From Chromera velia (Eukaryota > Sar > Chromeraceae): a stretch of 57,307 nucleotides of DNA. The stretch spans positions 25,001 through 82,307 of the forward strand of contig JAHBMJ010004380.1 of NCBI GenBank assembly GCA_018398765.1, given 5' to 3'. Of this stretch, positions 44,554 to 55,740 are shown in pieces. Position numbers and translations under genes: made by a program. Every line of letters starts with the position of its first letter. Within the stretch, counting starts at the first letter, position 1. Below the pieces are notes generated by a model. It saw only the letters and a list, made by a program, of their open reading frames with translations, ran no database searches and had not been told where the DNA came from.

Positions 44554-44733
44554 ACTCTCTCTCTCTCTGTCTTCGCTCTCTCTCTCTCTTCGCGCGCTCT
44601 CTCTCAGAGAGTCTCTCTTCACTCTGTCTCTCTCTTTCTCTTTCTTTGTCTCTCTTGCCCTCTCTTTGCTCTCGCTTTCTTTCTCTCTCTCTCTCTCTTT
44701 CTCTCTGTCTCGCCCTCTCTTCGCTCTCACTCT

Positions 44734-44776
<43 letters not shown>

Positions 44777-44803
44777 GTCTCGCCCTCTCTTCGCTCTCAC
44801 TCT

Positions 44804-44841
<38 letters not shown>
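44180..44841. repeat. CT microsatellite with internal 218-bp duplication
   Basis: CT-rich tract. A block containing TCTTCGCGCGCTCTCTCTCA and TTTGTCTCTCTTGCCCTC occurs near 44340-44515 and again near 44560-44735. It directly borders the left LTR. Confidence 0.9.
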
Positions 44842-44846
<5 letters not shown>

Positions 44847-45094
44847 GCTACGTATGGTACTAGAGGCTCAATTACGATAAGGGTAGATCGTAGGCAGACT
44901 CACATTAAAGTATAACCTAGCAGAGTCAATCTGTTGATCCACTATTCAGACCAGCCAACACCACAATCGAGAAACTGGCACAGAACAACTTTCGCACGCA
45001 AAGGTCAGACGTCACTTTATTCAGACTGGGTGCACGCGGCGTTGTGAGGTCGGCGGCGGCTCCAGCGCGGCGCGATGCTCGTGGTAGGCCTATA
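44842..45094 (-). repeat. 3' LTR (left), 253 bp
   Basis: Begins TGTAAGCTACG and ends GGCCTATA on the plus strand; the ending has mutated from the CACA seen in the other copy. Confidence 0.93.
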
Positions 45095-45276
45095 CCTGCC
45101 CGCCTTCTAAAGCTGACGTCCACGCTCAGCTCAATCACTCAGACTATCAAAATCAAACCATAGAGGCATGAATGAAGTCGGTGAGCCACGACCGACACCA
45201 CAGTGTGCCTCTTCTACCACATGTACACGACGTCCTCGGAATCACTCTCAGCATTTTCAGGCTGAGAAGCAGATAG

Positions 45277-48200
45277 CTAGAGAGCACACAGCCTAGGAAG
45301 CTGCATCTCTAACTGATAGATTCGCACCCCGCTCCATACGGCCTTCTCGACTGCACTAACATGTACTACACGTCTTCTCAACTCCATCCCACACCTGCCT
45401 GCCTTCTTTTTCGCTGCTTCTCTTCTTTTCTCCTTAAAAGCATACAGGGTTTCCTTTGCATGCGTAAGGCTGACTGACGGTTCCCACGACGCATTCTCCT
45501 TACTCTCCCCCTTCCACCAGACGAGATAGTGCGCCTGTCCGTCGATCCGCCTGTGATTCAGAATTTCTTCAACAGTTACTTCATATTCCACTTCTGTAGA
45601 GGTCGGAAGGTGGATGGCAGGCAACGGATCAGTCTTTTCCCTTTCGTACTTTTTTAAGAAGGAGACATTGATCACGTTGTGTGTCCGTACGCCTGCAGGG
45701 AAAATGAGCTCATATGCGTTGTCGTGTATCTTTCTTTCTACCTCAAAGGGTCCATAATACACCGGTTCAAGTTTCCTCACTATTCCTCCTAGCTTTCTAT
45801 CTCCTTTAAAGTAAGAATTACGGACAAGTACATAATCTCGAGGCTCGAAAGATACTTCCCTCTTGTATGGATCTACCTGTTGTGCCATCTGCTCTCTTGC
45901 CTTCTGCAATCTTTCTTTTGCTCTCATAATTTCTGCCTCTCTGGCGTCTGCGAATTCTGCTGCTGGAAGGCAGAAAGATTTCGTTCGTACAGAGACAGAA
46001 GGCAGACGAATGGGATCGCGGCCGTACAGAAAACAGAATGGAGACATGCCGAGAGCTGAATGAACTGAATCGCGATATGCAAACTGACACACAGCCAACC
46101 ACTTCGGCCAGTCTGACTGGTGTTCATCCACAAAACAGCGCAGCATTTGCTCAATCGTTTGATTGTCTCTCTCTGTCTGTCCATCCGACTGTGGATGCCC
46201 TCTCGTGCGGCCACTGCTCATATTCAATTTTGTCTTCCACAGTCGAGCAAGCTCCTGCCAAAAAGCAGAAAGGAAACGAGGATCACGATCACTCACCACC
46301 GATTGAGGCATCCCGTACTCGAAGATCACTCGTTTAAAGACTGCCTCTGCTGTCCCCTCTGCCGTGATTCCTGAGGAGACTGCAATGAAGCAAGGAGCTT
46401 TAGACAGACGATCGACAACAGAAAGAATTCTATCCACCCATTCATTTTTATACAACACCCTCGGGAGTCCAAATACAAAATCAAGAGAGAATGACTGAAA
46501 TGCAAATTCAGGAATTGGAAGCGGATGTAGGAGGCCTTGCTGCTTCTCTGTCGGTCTCTTCCCTCTCTGGCAAATGTCACACTTCCTCACATACTGCTGG
46601 ACCGACGCATACATATGCGGCCAGTAGAAAGAGCCAGCCAGTTTCAGATAAGTTTTCTCTCCCCCCAAATGTTCCCCCACGGCTGTGTCATGGTGTTCAT
46701 AAATCAGATTTTTCTGCAGCCTTTCTGTCGGGATTGTCAGTCGATCGTTGAAGAAAAGCAATCCATCTTCCATATGAAAAGGTTGCACTCTCAGCCGTAG
46801 TCGCAGAGGCACTCCTTTCTCAGGATGCTCTACTGCTTCTTTTATTTCCCTCCAGAACTGTTCCTCCTCATACCCCTTTCTTATCTTCCCCAAGAACTCT
46901 TCATCTGGCTGCACATACACTTCATTCAAGAGAAGCTCACAGACGTCTTTTCTCTCTTCCTACATCTCTTTCGTCTGTGCGGCCAACCCAGGCACCCTGC
47001 TTAATGCATCAGCTACCCTGTTTCATGCACCCGGGACGTACCGAGGTGTAATCCCGAGCTCATCAAACCTTGAGACGAACCTGCGCATACGTGGAGACAT
47101 CAGGGTGCGATCGGCAGATACATTCACATATTTCAGAGACTCATGATCCGACCATACCTTGGTTGTATGATTCACGTATGGTCTCCACATCTTCACTGCA
47201 AAAACACACCCTAGAAATTCTTTCTCTCTAATGTGATACTTCAATTCTGCTGGGCTCATACGATGAAAAGCAAAAGCACACGGATGCAAGTAACCAATCT
47301 CCGGATCTTCTTACATCAAAGCGGCACCCAAGGTCTCAGTCGATTCGCATGCGTCCACAAAGATTTCAAACGGGCGGGCGGGATCGGGAATGAATAATTC
47401 AACCGTATTTCTGACTGCTTCTTTTAGTGCTTGAAAACTTCTCTCTTCTTTTTCTCCCCACTCAAACATCCACTTCGTTTTCAACAAAGCATAGAGAGGT
47501 CCCGCTTTCTCACTGAAACGGGGAATGAATCTCCTCACCCAATTCGCAAACCCCAAGAAAGAGAGCACGTCCTTTCTGTTCTTTGGGGTCGGCCACTTGT
47601 TGACTGCCTCTGTTTTGCTGACCTCTGGTCGAACCCCGGTCCTGGAAATTCTCAAGCCCAGAAAGGTCACCTCACTCTGCATGAAGTGGCACTTTGAGAG
47701 CTTGGCATACAGATTGTTCTCACTGAGCAAATGCAGAACAGTGCGAATATGTTTTTTGTGCTCCTCTCTAGTGCGTAAATAAATGAGGATGTCATTCAGA
47801 AACACCGAAACGAAACGATCGAGGCAGGATCGAAGAGCAAATTGAATCAGCCTCATCGCAGAAGGTGGCACGTTTGTCAAACCGAAAGAAACGACCAGCC
47901 ACTCAAAAGAGCCATATCACGTTGTGAAGGCTGTCTTGGGGATGTCTTCCTCCCTGACTTTCATTTGGTGATAATACTGACGTAGATCTAGAGTCGTGAA
48001 AAATCGTGCCCCATGGAGTCGATCGATTAATTCCTGCGGATGAGGGAGTGAATGCTTATCTTTTATTGTGATGCGATTCAAGCCTATGTAATCGCAACAA
48101 ATCCTCATCGATCCGTCTTTCTTTTGTACAAAAAGAACAGGAGCAGCATAAGGAGAAACAGACGGTCGAATGAATCTTTGTTCAAGATATATGTCTAGCT

Positions 48201-50532
48201 GTCTCCTCAGCTCATCTGTCTCTCCTATTGATAATCGGTAAAGTGGACGCGCAGGAGGTGAATGACCAGGCTCAAGTTCAATTTTGAAGTCCAAATGAGG
48301 ACCTCTGGACGGTGGCAGATGAGAGAGTCGATCAAAGAAAAGAGACGCATGATCTGCCACAATTTTTTTCACATCACGAGGCACCTCTGGATCCGGTTGA
48401 TTGAGAAATGCACGCACTTCAGAAAGATTGGAAGAAGAATAGACAGGATGATCAGAAGAAAGAGAAGAAAGAAAGTCAGACCCATGAATTCCCTTGTCAT
48501 CCATTCTCCCCTTTCCATTCCCCCCCAATTCACTCACTTCAGTTGTCTGCACTTCGCACTCCTCCTGTGCAGGTGGTCATGGACGCACCGTCTCCATGTA
48601 CACAATATGAAACGGCGCTTCTCTCTTGATGCAACGTCTAGCCTGCACAGGATTCAAGAAGGGAGGGCAATTTTCATCTTTCTTGTACCCTCCTTTCAAA
48701 ATCACTTCACGGCGTTTGAAAGAGAACCGAAGAGACCGAGTTGGATGGTCGAGCTCGACGTTGTGTGCGTCACTCCATTTTTGACCGAGGATCACGTCAT
48801 AGCCATCCAGGTCAGCAAGCAATGCACCCACAATTTCTGAATACCCCTGTATGCGCAGAGGCACTTGAGGTGCATACTCACTGACCGTAGCGTCCAGTCT
48901 TCTATTCTCCTTCACCGCCATCCGATATCTCATAGGGGTCGAAAACCTGTAAATATGGAGCTGCCGATTGTGTACAAACTTGCTATCAACAAAAATGTCA
49001 TCAGCTCCATTATCATAAAACACTTTGACTGGACTGCCAGCAATCGTGCCTTGATAGACAAATCCTTCTCTGTAACTTTCATCACCATCATCCTCTTCTT
49101 CCTCCTCCGACCCCCCACTTTCTTCCTCAATATTTCTTATTTCTTCCTCAACTTCTCTACGTACCTCAGGTTCCCGAGGAACCACAACGCGATCATCTTC
49201 TCTCCGGCCGGGAATCGTTCTCACTCCCGCCACTCGTCTGAGTCCCACCCGACGCACTGGTTGTGACCCCTGGGGCGGTGAAGACGTTCGTCGACCAAAC
49301 GATGGAGTGTCGCTGAAGGCACGCCCTTATCCCCCCGAAGGAACATTGCTTCCGAATCCCCTGCCTGGCTTACGAGTCTCCTCCCTCCCCCCCGATGCAG
49401 AGGGCGACCCATAAGGAGAAGGGTATCGAGCCCCTTCATAGTATCTGCGAGGAGGAGAGCTTTCTCATCGAAACTCGGGAAACCGGGCTGCTCGCTGTGG
49501 AGGTTCCCGCCATCCTCCGAATGGGGATGTGTACATAGCGCGTGCCTGTGGGGGACCGCGTAACCCATTCCAGCACTGCCTTATCTGGTGATTGGGATCA
49601 CAACACCGGAGGCAAAGTCCCCGTCTCCATCTTTTTTCCCACAGGGCCTGGGGCAATCTGGGGTCGCAAAGCGGCATGCCACGACGCACCCCACAAAGTT
49701 CCATCGGAGCCGGTCCAGTTGGGTCAATCGGTGGAGACCCCCCTGGAATCGGTCCTGCCCCTTTGGCCCACTTTCCTCCCTGAGCTGATGCCTGTTGAAG
49801 CCAGGCCTCGTTGTCCAAGGCTTTCTCCATAGCCTCCTGCAGAGTCTGCGGCTCCTGTCTGTCGGTCTGAAACATGACGGCAGGTGGCAAACCCTCAATG
49901 TAGCTGTCGAGGAGGTCCTACTCACTCGTCCCTGCCTTTTTCAGCTTCAACGCCTCGACGTCGAACTTGTTGTTGTAGTCGCTGACAGTTCCAGTGCACC
50001 TGAGGATTGCGATCTTCTTCTTTGCTGCCCTGCAGACGTGCTTGTCTCTGTACCGACGAAGCAATGTGTCCTTCAAGGCAGGCCAGTTGCGAAACCTAAT
50101 GCCATCCTCCAACTTCACTAAGTCAAACCAGTCCTTGAGTTCAGGGCTCAAGTAAGACTTGGCCAGACCGAGTTGACGTCCCGGAGCGGTCTGAGCATTC
50201 GCAAACCAGTCGTCCATGTCAGTACACCACCTTTCCGCTTTCCCCCGCACTCCTGTAAAGACATCCGGATTCTTCAGTGTAGTCCTGGGAACTTGTTCTC
50301 GAACTTCAGGCGCCTGAGGAGGTAGACCACCCTGTCCGCCTCCAAACAACATGCCGTCTCCTTGTACATCCATCGGCTGCTGGACTGCCGCAGCAGCTTG
50401 TTCCATCTGTCTTTGCTGCAGTTTCACCAGTATCTGCCCTTGCTGCTACTGGGTCTGCTGGACTGCGGTGAGACCCTGCTGAACCTGTAGTAGAGTCGCA
50501 CCTACCTCTGCCTGGAACTGCTCAAAAGACAT
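45277..50532 (-). pseudogene. Ty3 gag-pol polyprotein, one frame with nine in-frame stops
   Basis: From ATG 50532 to TGA-type end at 45277 the same frame is kept for 5256 nt. Domains: capsid (AERWCTDMDDWF), zinc knuckle (CLRCCDPNHQIRQC), protease (FYDNGADD; LDGYDVILG), RT (DLRQYYHQ; FLNDILIY), RNase H (FEIFVDACEST), integrase zinc finger (H-H-C-C around CDICQRGKR) and core (SLDFVFGLP, SDRDPRF, SDGQTERDNQ), and chromodomain (EVEYEVTVEEIL, YLVWWKG, SWEP). Stops lie at 50446, 49918, 49465, 49327, 48577, 47917, 47311, 47023 and 46960 (TAG, TGA or TAA). Each falls where CAG, CGA or CAA would restore a sensible or conserved residue. The RT block C has Asn for the first Asp, and the protease has DNG for D[ST]G. 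No frameshift was found. Confidence 0.93.
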
Positions 50533-50597
50533 CAAGAAAGAAAACCAGAATGAGCAAAGATTTGTCCCTTCGCCGAACCAGCTCTGTACTACCAGAC

Positions 50598-50850
50598 TGT
50601 AAGCTGCGTACGGTACTAGAGGCTTAATTACGATAAGCGTAGATCGTAGGCAGACTCACATTAAAGTATGACCTAGCAGAGTCAATCTGTTGATCCACTA
50701 TTCAGACCAGCCAACACCACGATCGAGAAACTGGCACAGAACAACTTTCGCACGCAAAGGTCAGACGTCACTTTATTCAGACTGGGTGCACGCGGCGTTG
50801 CGAGGTCGGCGGCGGCTCCAGCGCAGCGCGACGCTCATGGCAGGCCCACA
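50598..50850 (-). repeat. 5' LTR (right), 253 bp
   Basis: Begins TGTAAGCTGCG and ends GGCCCACA on the plus strand. It supplies the promoter of the element when read on the minus strand. Confidence 0.93.
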
Positions 50851-50924
<74 letters not shown>

Positions 50925-50981
50925 TTTTTTCTCTCTCTCCTTCTCTCTCTCTCTCTCTTTCTCTCTTTTTTTTTTTTTCTT

Positions 50982-51030
<49 letters not shown>
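50851..51030. repeat. CT microsatellite, right flank of the Ty3 element
   Basis: CT run with T-rich interruptions, continuous in character with the tract left of the element. Confidence 0.9.
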
Positions 51031-51031
<1 letters not shown>

Positions 51032-51179
51032 AGACTTCTGTTTCTCTTCTCTCTCTCTGTTTTATCGTTCTTTTCTTTCCATTTCTTTCTCTTTGCAGAC
51101 AAAATTGAGCTGGGCGCGCTAGAAATATAGATTCTCTGAAGCAAGCCGGCCAAAAAGAGACGGAAATACACAATGCAGG

Positions 51180-51510
51180 ATAACATGCTGGAAGGAAAGA
51201 TCTACACGCGCAAGAACGAGGCGGTCAGACAAAATACGGCCCAGTGTCCTGGAGGAAAGGAGACGGGCAGGCATAATGTAGGCTAACGGAACTGAAGCAA
51301 GCGTGCTGAAAAACAAAGAACGAACATGCAGCCTGGAGACGGGCAGACAGAACGTAGGCGGGCATGATGGAAGGAAAAAGGCAAACAGGAGACAGGCAGA
51401 TGAAATGCAGACGAGCGTGCCCAAAGAAAAGTAGCAAACAGGCAAGAAGGAGATGGGGAAACAGAAAGCAGACGAACGTGCTAAAAGTAAAAAAGCAGGC
51501 TGGCAAGAAG
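51180..51510. repeat. Degenerate minisatellite, units about 55-65 bp
   Basis: Five or so diverged units share GGCAGACAGAA, GCAGACGAACGTGCTAAAA and GGCAAGAAGGAGATGG. Frames through it are repeat artefacts. Confidence 0.65.
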
Positions 51511-51799
51511 GAGATGGAGCGACGATTCTCTATTTTTCTTCTTCTTTCTTTCTCTTCTTTGCACCTTCTTTAGAGGCTTCTTCTCTTCTTCTCTCAAAAG
51601 AGGAAGGTAGAGGACTTTTTCTTCTTCTTTTTTTTTCTTCTTCGCATCTTTTGCGAGAGAGAGAACTTATTTGGAGAAGCAGGGGCTGAGGAGGGATGGA
51701 TTACGATCGGTTTCAAATGCCGCCGCACGTGGCCTATTCTGACGGTTTTCTAAGTCAATTTGAAGTAGAGCTTTCCAGGGCTTTTTTTTTTATAAAAGT

Positions 51800-52150
51800 T
51801 GCATGCATGTATGTGTGGGCTCAGGGGATTGTTTTGTAAGTGCTCCCCGCTTCGCTTTCCGGGGCCATACATGTACCAGTGTCTTTCGCCATATTCCATG
51901 CATGCATACAGTGTAAACCCGGCCCCAAAAGGTTGAATTTATGTTATGTGTGCGTTAGATGGGGTTCAGATCTGCGCTTACCCCCCGGCTTTTTTTCTGT
52001 GGGGGGGGGGAAATTCCGTGGCTTTTCCCACGAGGGGGTGGGGAGGCGGGGGGGGCGGTTGACTGGCCGACGTGCGTCAATCGTGCAGTTATTATTTTTT
52101 TTGCTTTCCGGAGCTGTTCATAAGCTTGCTTACATCAGATGCAGGGATGC
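51800..52150 (-). repeat. Inverse copies of the 39.6-kb dispersed repeat
   Basis: The minus strand at 51800-51880 carries GGCCCCGGAAAGCGAAGC, then GGGGAGCACTTACAAAACA, matching the 42-bp units at 39.6 kb. The minus strand at 52075-52150 carries GTAAGCAAGCTTATGAACAG then CTCCGGAAAGCAAAA, matching the second block there. The order of the two blocks is reversed relative to 39.6 kb, as expected if longer arrays alternate the two. Confidence 0.7.
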
Positions 52151-52159
52151 ACTAGGATG

Positions 52160-52744
52160 CACAGGGTGCGTGATTTTCGCTTTCATAAGGCTATCTCGGC
52201 AGCGGGGCGCTTAATTGAATTCGGCCGCGGCCTGCATAGCCCATAAATACCTCCCAGAAGCCTTTCTGTGACTCTATTATGATGGTCTATCAATCAAACT
52301 CTGAGCTTTGGCAGGGTGGCGCCTTCAGCGCGAGGGATTTGGTGATAGAAAGCTCATTTTTTCTAGTATGCAATATTATCAGGGCTCTGACGATAGAAAC
52401 TTTAAGCTAATTCTTTCTAGTATAAAATATAGCTCCAGCCCATAGTAGCTTAAAAATGTTATAACTACCCCCTTGACGCTTCACTGCTTTTCTAGATAAG
52501 GCTCTTCAAGACACTGAGATCCGTTTTAGAATGTCTTCAAACCATCGAAATCCGTTCGGCTTAATCAAATTTAATTTAAACCACTAGTTAAATTATCTAC
52601 TATAAAAAAATTGAAATAACAGATAAAATGAAATTTAAAATAAAATGTTTTATCTGAACTGAATTTCAAATTACTTTTCATGATCATACAATTATATAGT
52701 TTAAAGGAGTTTGAAGTAGTTCAAAGCTTTTAATTTTACTTCTC
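52160..52744. other. AT-rich spacer
   Basis: No gene is supported. Two short related segments (around 52340 and 52390) share GATAGAAA and TTTCTAGTAT. Confidence 0.5.
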
Positions 52745-52753
52745 CTCATATTT

Positions 52754-53580
52754 GCGGCCCATCCACTCGGGAATTTTTGGTACCAGATCTTTAAGACACC
52801 TGCTAAATTTTCCTTTTTTTGCCCCCCCCTTGCCAAACTTTCCCTCAATGACCAAAAATTCTCAAAAACATGTTTTTAGATCGTTTACTAGTTTTACAAA
52901 TAATATCTAAAAAAATCTAATTTTTTTTTCTATGATTAAATTGAATGTTAAAATACTAAGTATCTGGGGAAAAGGGTAGAAGTCGTTTATTATGATTCAG
53001 CCAGCCCCAATTTTTGTGTGTTACAAACAAGTATTCAAGGCCCTAGAACTCGTAGGCAGCCAGCAAGTAAATATTTTGTTTCTTTGAAAGAAGCCAAGCG
53101 AGTCATGCAAAAGAAGGACAGGCAAGAAGTTTATATGACAGAAAAATTGCTTGCGTACAAGATGGTTGGGACGGTTGCACACTATTTAATGAAATAGAAA
53201 CATTATTCAGAGAGAGAAGCCTTATGGAGGGTGGAAACGGATCTGATTGGCTTCACAAACAAAGAATTAGCTGCAGTATGGAGAAAAAGCAATCCAAAGA
53301 ACCTTTAAAAATATGTGACACTGTCTATATATATGTTTATGATGTATGTTAGTATGTATTTCAAATAAAAAAAGAAGTAATCATTGTAAATATATAAACT
53401 TTAACAGTTAATCTCGATCAATCTAATGCTTTAAAAAAATGATAATTCTATAGTTGTCAATCCTTTCTAGTCTTCATAACCAAATTTTTCCTAGGTCAAC
53501 AACTCCTACCAAATTTTCCGCTTACCAAATATTCTGGAGCTTTAGACCCTTACCAATTTTTTCAGAGTGGATGGGCCGCG
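52754..53580. mobile_element. 827-bp TIR element with 9-bp target duplication
   Basis: The ends are inverted: GCGGCCCATCCACTC on the left and its complement on the right, with further weaker pairing inward (TTGGTA, AAATTTTCC). A perfect 9-bp direct repeat CTCATATTT flanks it at 52745-52753 and 53581-53589. A 9-bp duplication fits Mutator-like elements; 8 bp plus a chance match would fit hAT. It carries a coding remnant rather than a recognisable transposase. Confidence 0.78.
53027..53308 (+). pseudogene. Coding remnant inside the 9-bp-TSD element
   Basis: One frame of 94 codons with a single internal TAG reads FVSLKEAKRVMQKKDRQEVY, TEKLLAYKMVGTVAHYLMK, then after the TAG REALWRVETDLIGFTNKELA and AVWRKSNPKNL to TAA. 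It is charged and helical, and unlike random AT-rich DNA. The family is not recognised. It may be a transposase remnant or captured host exon. Confidence 0.4.
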
Positions 53581-53589
53581 CTCATATTT

Positions 53590-54400
53590 CTATTCGCGGG
53601 ATGGGCTATGCGGTTAAATGTAGGCGGCGTATATACAGTAGAATCAAGCGATTCCATGTCTAACATACTAGTCTAACGCTTCGTTTTCCTCTCTTTCTGC
53701 ATCAAGAGAAGGCACCTGTTGTGCCCTAGGCTGTCCCCCATTCTTTTTCCCTTTCTGTTTCTCTTTAATAAGGAAAAATTTTCCAAAACGGTCTCCAACA
53801 CCAAAACGGTCTCCAAAACAATCCTATCCCACAAGCATTTTGGGGCAGTAAATAGTTGTTAAAAAAGAAAAACAAAGAGTTTTAAGCATTCTGCAAGTAC
53901 ATTTTTGCGTTCATGAATCATAGTTAGCGAATATTGTGCCTGAGCGGCGCGTGACCGCGTGGTCGCATCTGCGCGCCCCCCCCCCAAAAATACATAGTCC
54001 GCGGCGGCCCCACGCGCTGCCTAAGCCTCGCAAAGCTTTCAAGGGAATTTAAAATCGGATCGGAATCCGATTTTGATGCACGCGTGCGGTAGAATTGAAT
54101 GGCTATACAGCATGAGCTCTGATTTGACAAAGGTAAGCTAGTCACACTGCATATTTCTCTTCACACTGCTCATGAACTATTTACTGTTCACCGCTCATGT
54201 TTCCTCATATTTTCAAATCAGATTGCTTTTATCGAAGTCAAGGCTGCTCCACGCTTTGCCTTGGGAGCAGACTTTGGGTAGAACCTCAGCCGTCTCTTTT
54301 TTATTGGGCATGGGTTTATTTCCCCGTCTCGTTCTGTCAAGTAGGTTTTATAGGTAAAATTGGAGAGGGTCGTCTTACTTCCAATCTTTGGTCGATGTCT
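53590..54400. other. Spacer, no supported gene
   Basis: Contains a small direct repeat CCAAAACGGTCTCCAA near 53785-53817 and mixed sequence. Confidence 0.45.
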
Positions 54401-54419
54401 TATTCTGCTACGTGCCCCA

Positions 54420-54870
54420 ATGCAAGCTTTCGAGCTCTTGCTTGCCTCACTGGGGGAACTAGGGCTCTCTTCGTCTTCCTTCTGGTGAGTTTGAGGTTCC
54501 ATCTCCTCTCAAACGTGAGCTATCCGTGACCCTCGTTGCATTATATCAGGCATTGGTTCACCTTTGCCTAGACTCCCATACTTCCTTATCTTCTTGGTAT
54601 GTATCTGCAGGCAGGATTTGGGACTCCCACTAGGCTGTTTGAGGGAGCCAGATCGGCCTTCGTGTACTCTTCGGTGGGTTCATCCGTTTGTCTTCTTCAA
54701 AGCTTGCAAACCGTTCCAACACATCAGAACATGATACACCTCAGACTTTCACCTGGAACTTCATTCTTTTTTTGCTTTGTGACTGCATGCAGAATTTGGG
54801 ACGCCTTTTTGCCTCTACTGAGGAGCTAGGGTTGCTTTCGCCTTTTTTTTGGTAAGTGTTCATTTCCATC
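54420..54870 (+). repeat. Diverged exon-like tandem repeats
   Basis: Three segments (about 54425-54490, 54605-54675 and 54785-54855) share a pattern GGGAC or GGGGA, CT-rich text, GGAGCTAGGGTTGC- or GGAACTAGGGCTCTC-like text, then CTTCG or TTTCGCC and a donor-like GTGAGT or GTAAGT. Identity is low. Confidence 0.3.
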
Positions 54871-55238
54871 TCTCTGTATACGTTAGTGTATGATGCACTA
54901 TCGAGCAGATGTTTGCTTTGAACCGTCTTTTTTGGCTTTATTGCCTCTTGCAGATGCGATTGAATGCAGGTTCCGTTGATTTTGAGGAACGGCGCTTGAG
55001 GACCTATGTGACAACTGTTTTTCTGGGTCAGTTGTTGTGGTTTGTTTTCATTTGGTCTGTGTCAGTCGCATCGCTTTACATCCATACCTGCCAATCAAAA
55101 ATAGTTAAAGGCATCAAGGAGGCATGATTTAGAAAGAGAGAAGAGTGAGTATGGCAACCTGGGGAGAGCCAACAGGAGGAGAGGAGGGGTTGGCTCCTCC
55201 CGCTCCCTGTTTGTCTCCCTTTCACTGTATGCCTGTCT

Positions 55239-55740
55239 ATGTTTGAGTCTTTTCTCTGTGCTCGAGACGACCTAGCCCCTATTCTGGCACCCGCCCCAGC
55301 TTTCCCCGGCCCCAACGATAGCCCCAACGTCTGGATGCCCGCGAAGCAGAAAGGGGGACAAAGGAATGAGGAGGCGGGGGCGGATCAAGGGGGTAAGCAG
55401 GCCGGAGCGCTGGTCCGGGGCGACGTCCATCGATGGAAGCCGGGGAAAGGACATAGGCAGGGGTGGCGGCCGGACCCGGGGGTTGGGCGTGGGGCCAAGG
55501 CCGGGGCCAGCAGTATCACAGAGAACTTCAAGCGAACAGGGTGGGGCCAGCTGGAGCGAGCGATGAAACGTTTGGGTCCAGTAAATATCTGCGACTGGCA
55601 AAGGAAGCCGGGGTTGGGGCCGGGGCCGGCGGCGCACCACAAGGGGACAGGGCGGGGCTTAAGGCCGGGGCCAGGGCCGACGGCGTCACAAGTGGGCCGG
55701 GGTGGGCGGCAAAGGAGCAGAGAATCTGGTAGGAGGCTGG
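55239..55740. other. GC-rich low-complexity stretch with GGCCGGGGCC motifs
   Basis: Open on both strands because of composition (plus: Gly/Arg-rich; minus: Pro/Arg-rich). The motif GGCCGGGGCC recurs at least three times between 55490 and 55680. No protein can be supported. Confidence 0.4.

Larger units (their letters stand above)
44842..50850 (-). mobile_element. Ty3/gypsy chromovirus LTR retrotransposon, full length (6.0 kb)
   Basis: Two 253-bp direct repeats bound a single gag-pol frame on the minus strand, with domain order gag, zinc knuckle, protease, RT, RNase H, integrase, chromodomain. The 5' LTR is the right-hand one. After it, three bases precede TGGTAGTACAGAGCTGG, a candidate primer-binding site. 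A purine-rich GAAGGCGGGCAGG lies before the 3' LTR. Both outer flanks are CT microsatellite, so the target duplication cannot be told from the repeat. By eye the LTRs differ at about 13 sites, all but one transitions. All domains are present but broken by nine stops. Confidence 0.95.

Noticed and set aside
43992-44880. Leu/Ser-rich and Arg/Glu-rich open frames of 150-228 codons
   Set aside because: They are translations of the CT microsatellite.
45277-50532. Alternative genetic code as explanation of the in-frame stops
   Set aside because: TAA, TAG and TGA all occur in frame, and the host genes here end at these same codons, so reassignment is unlikely.
52213-52230. GAATTCGGCCGCGG, resembling a cloning adaptor
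   Set aside because: It does not match a standard adaptor exactly, and the flanks continue smoothly as genomic sequence.
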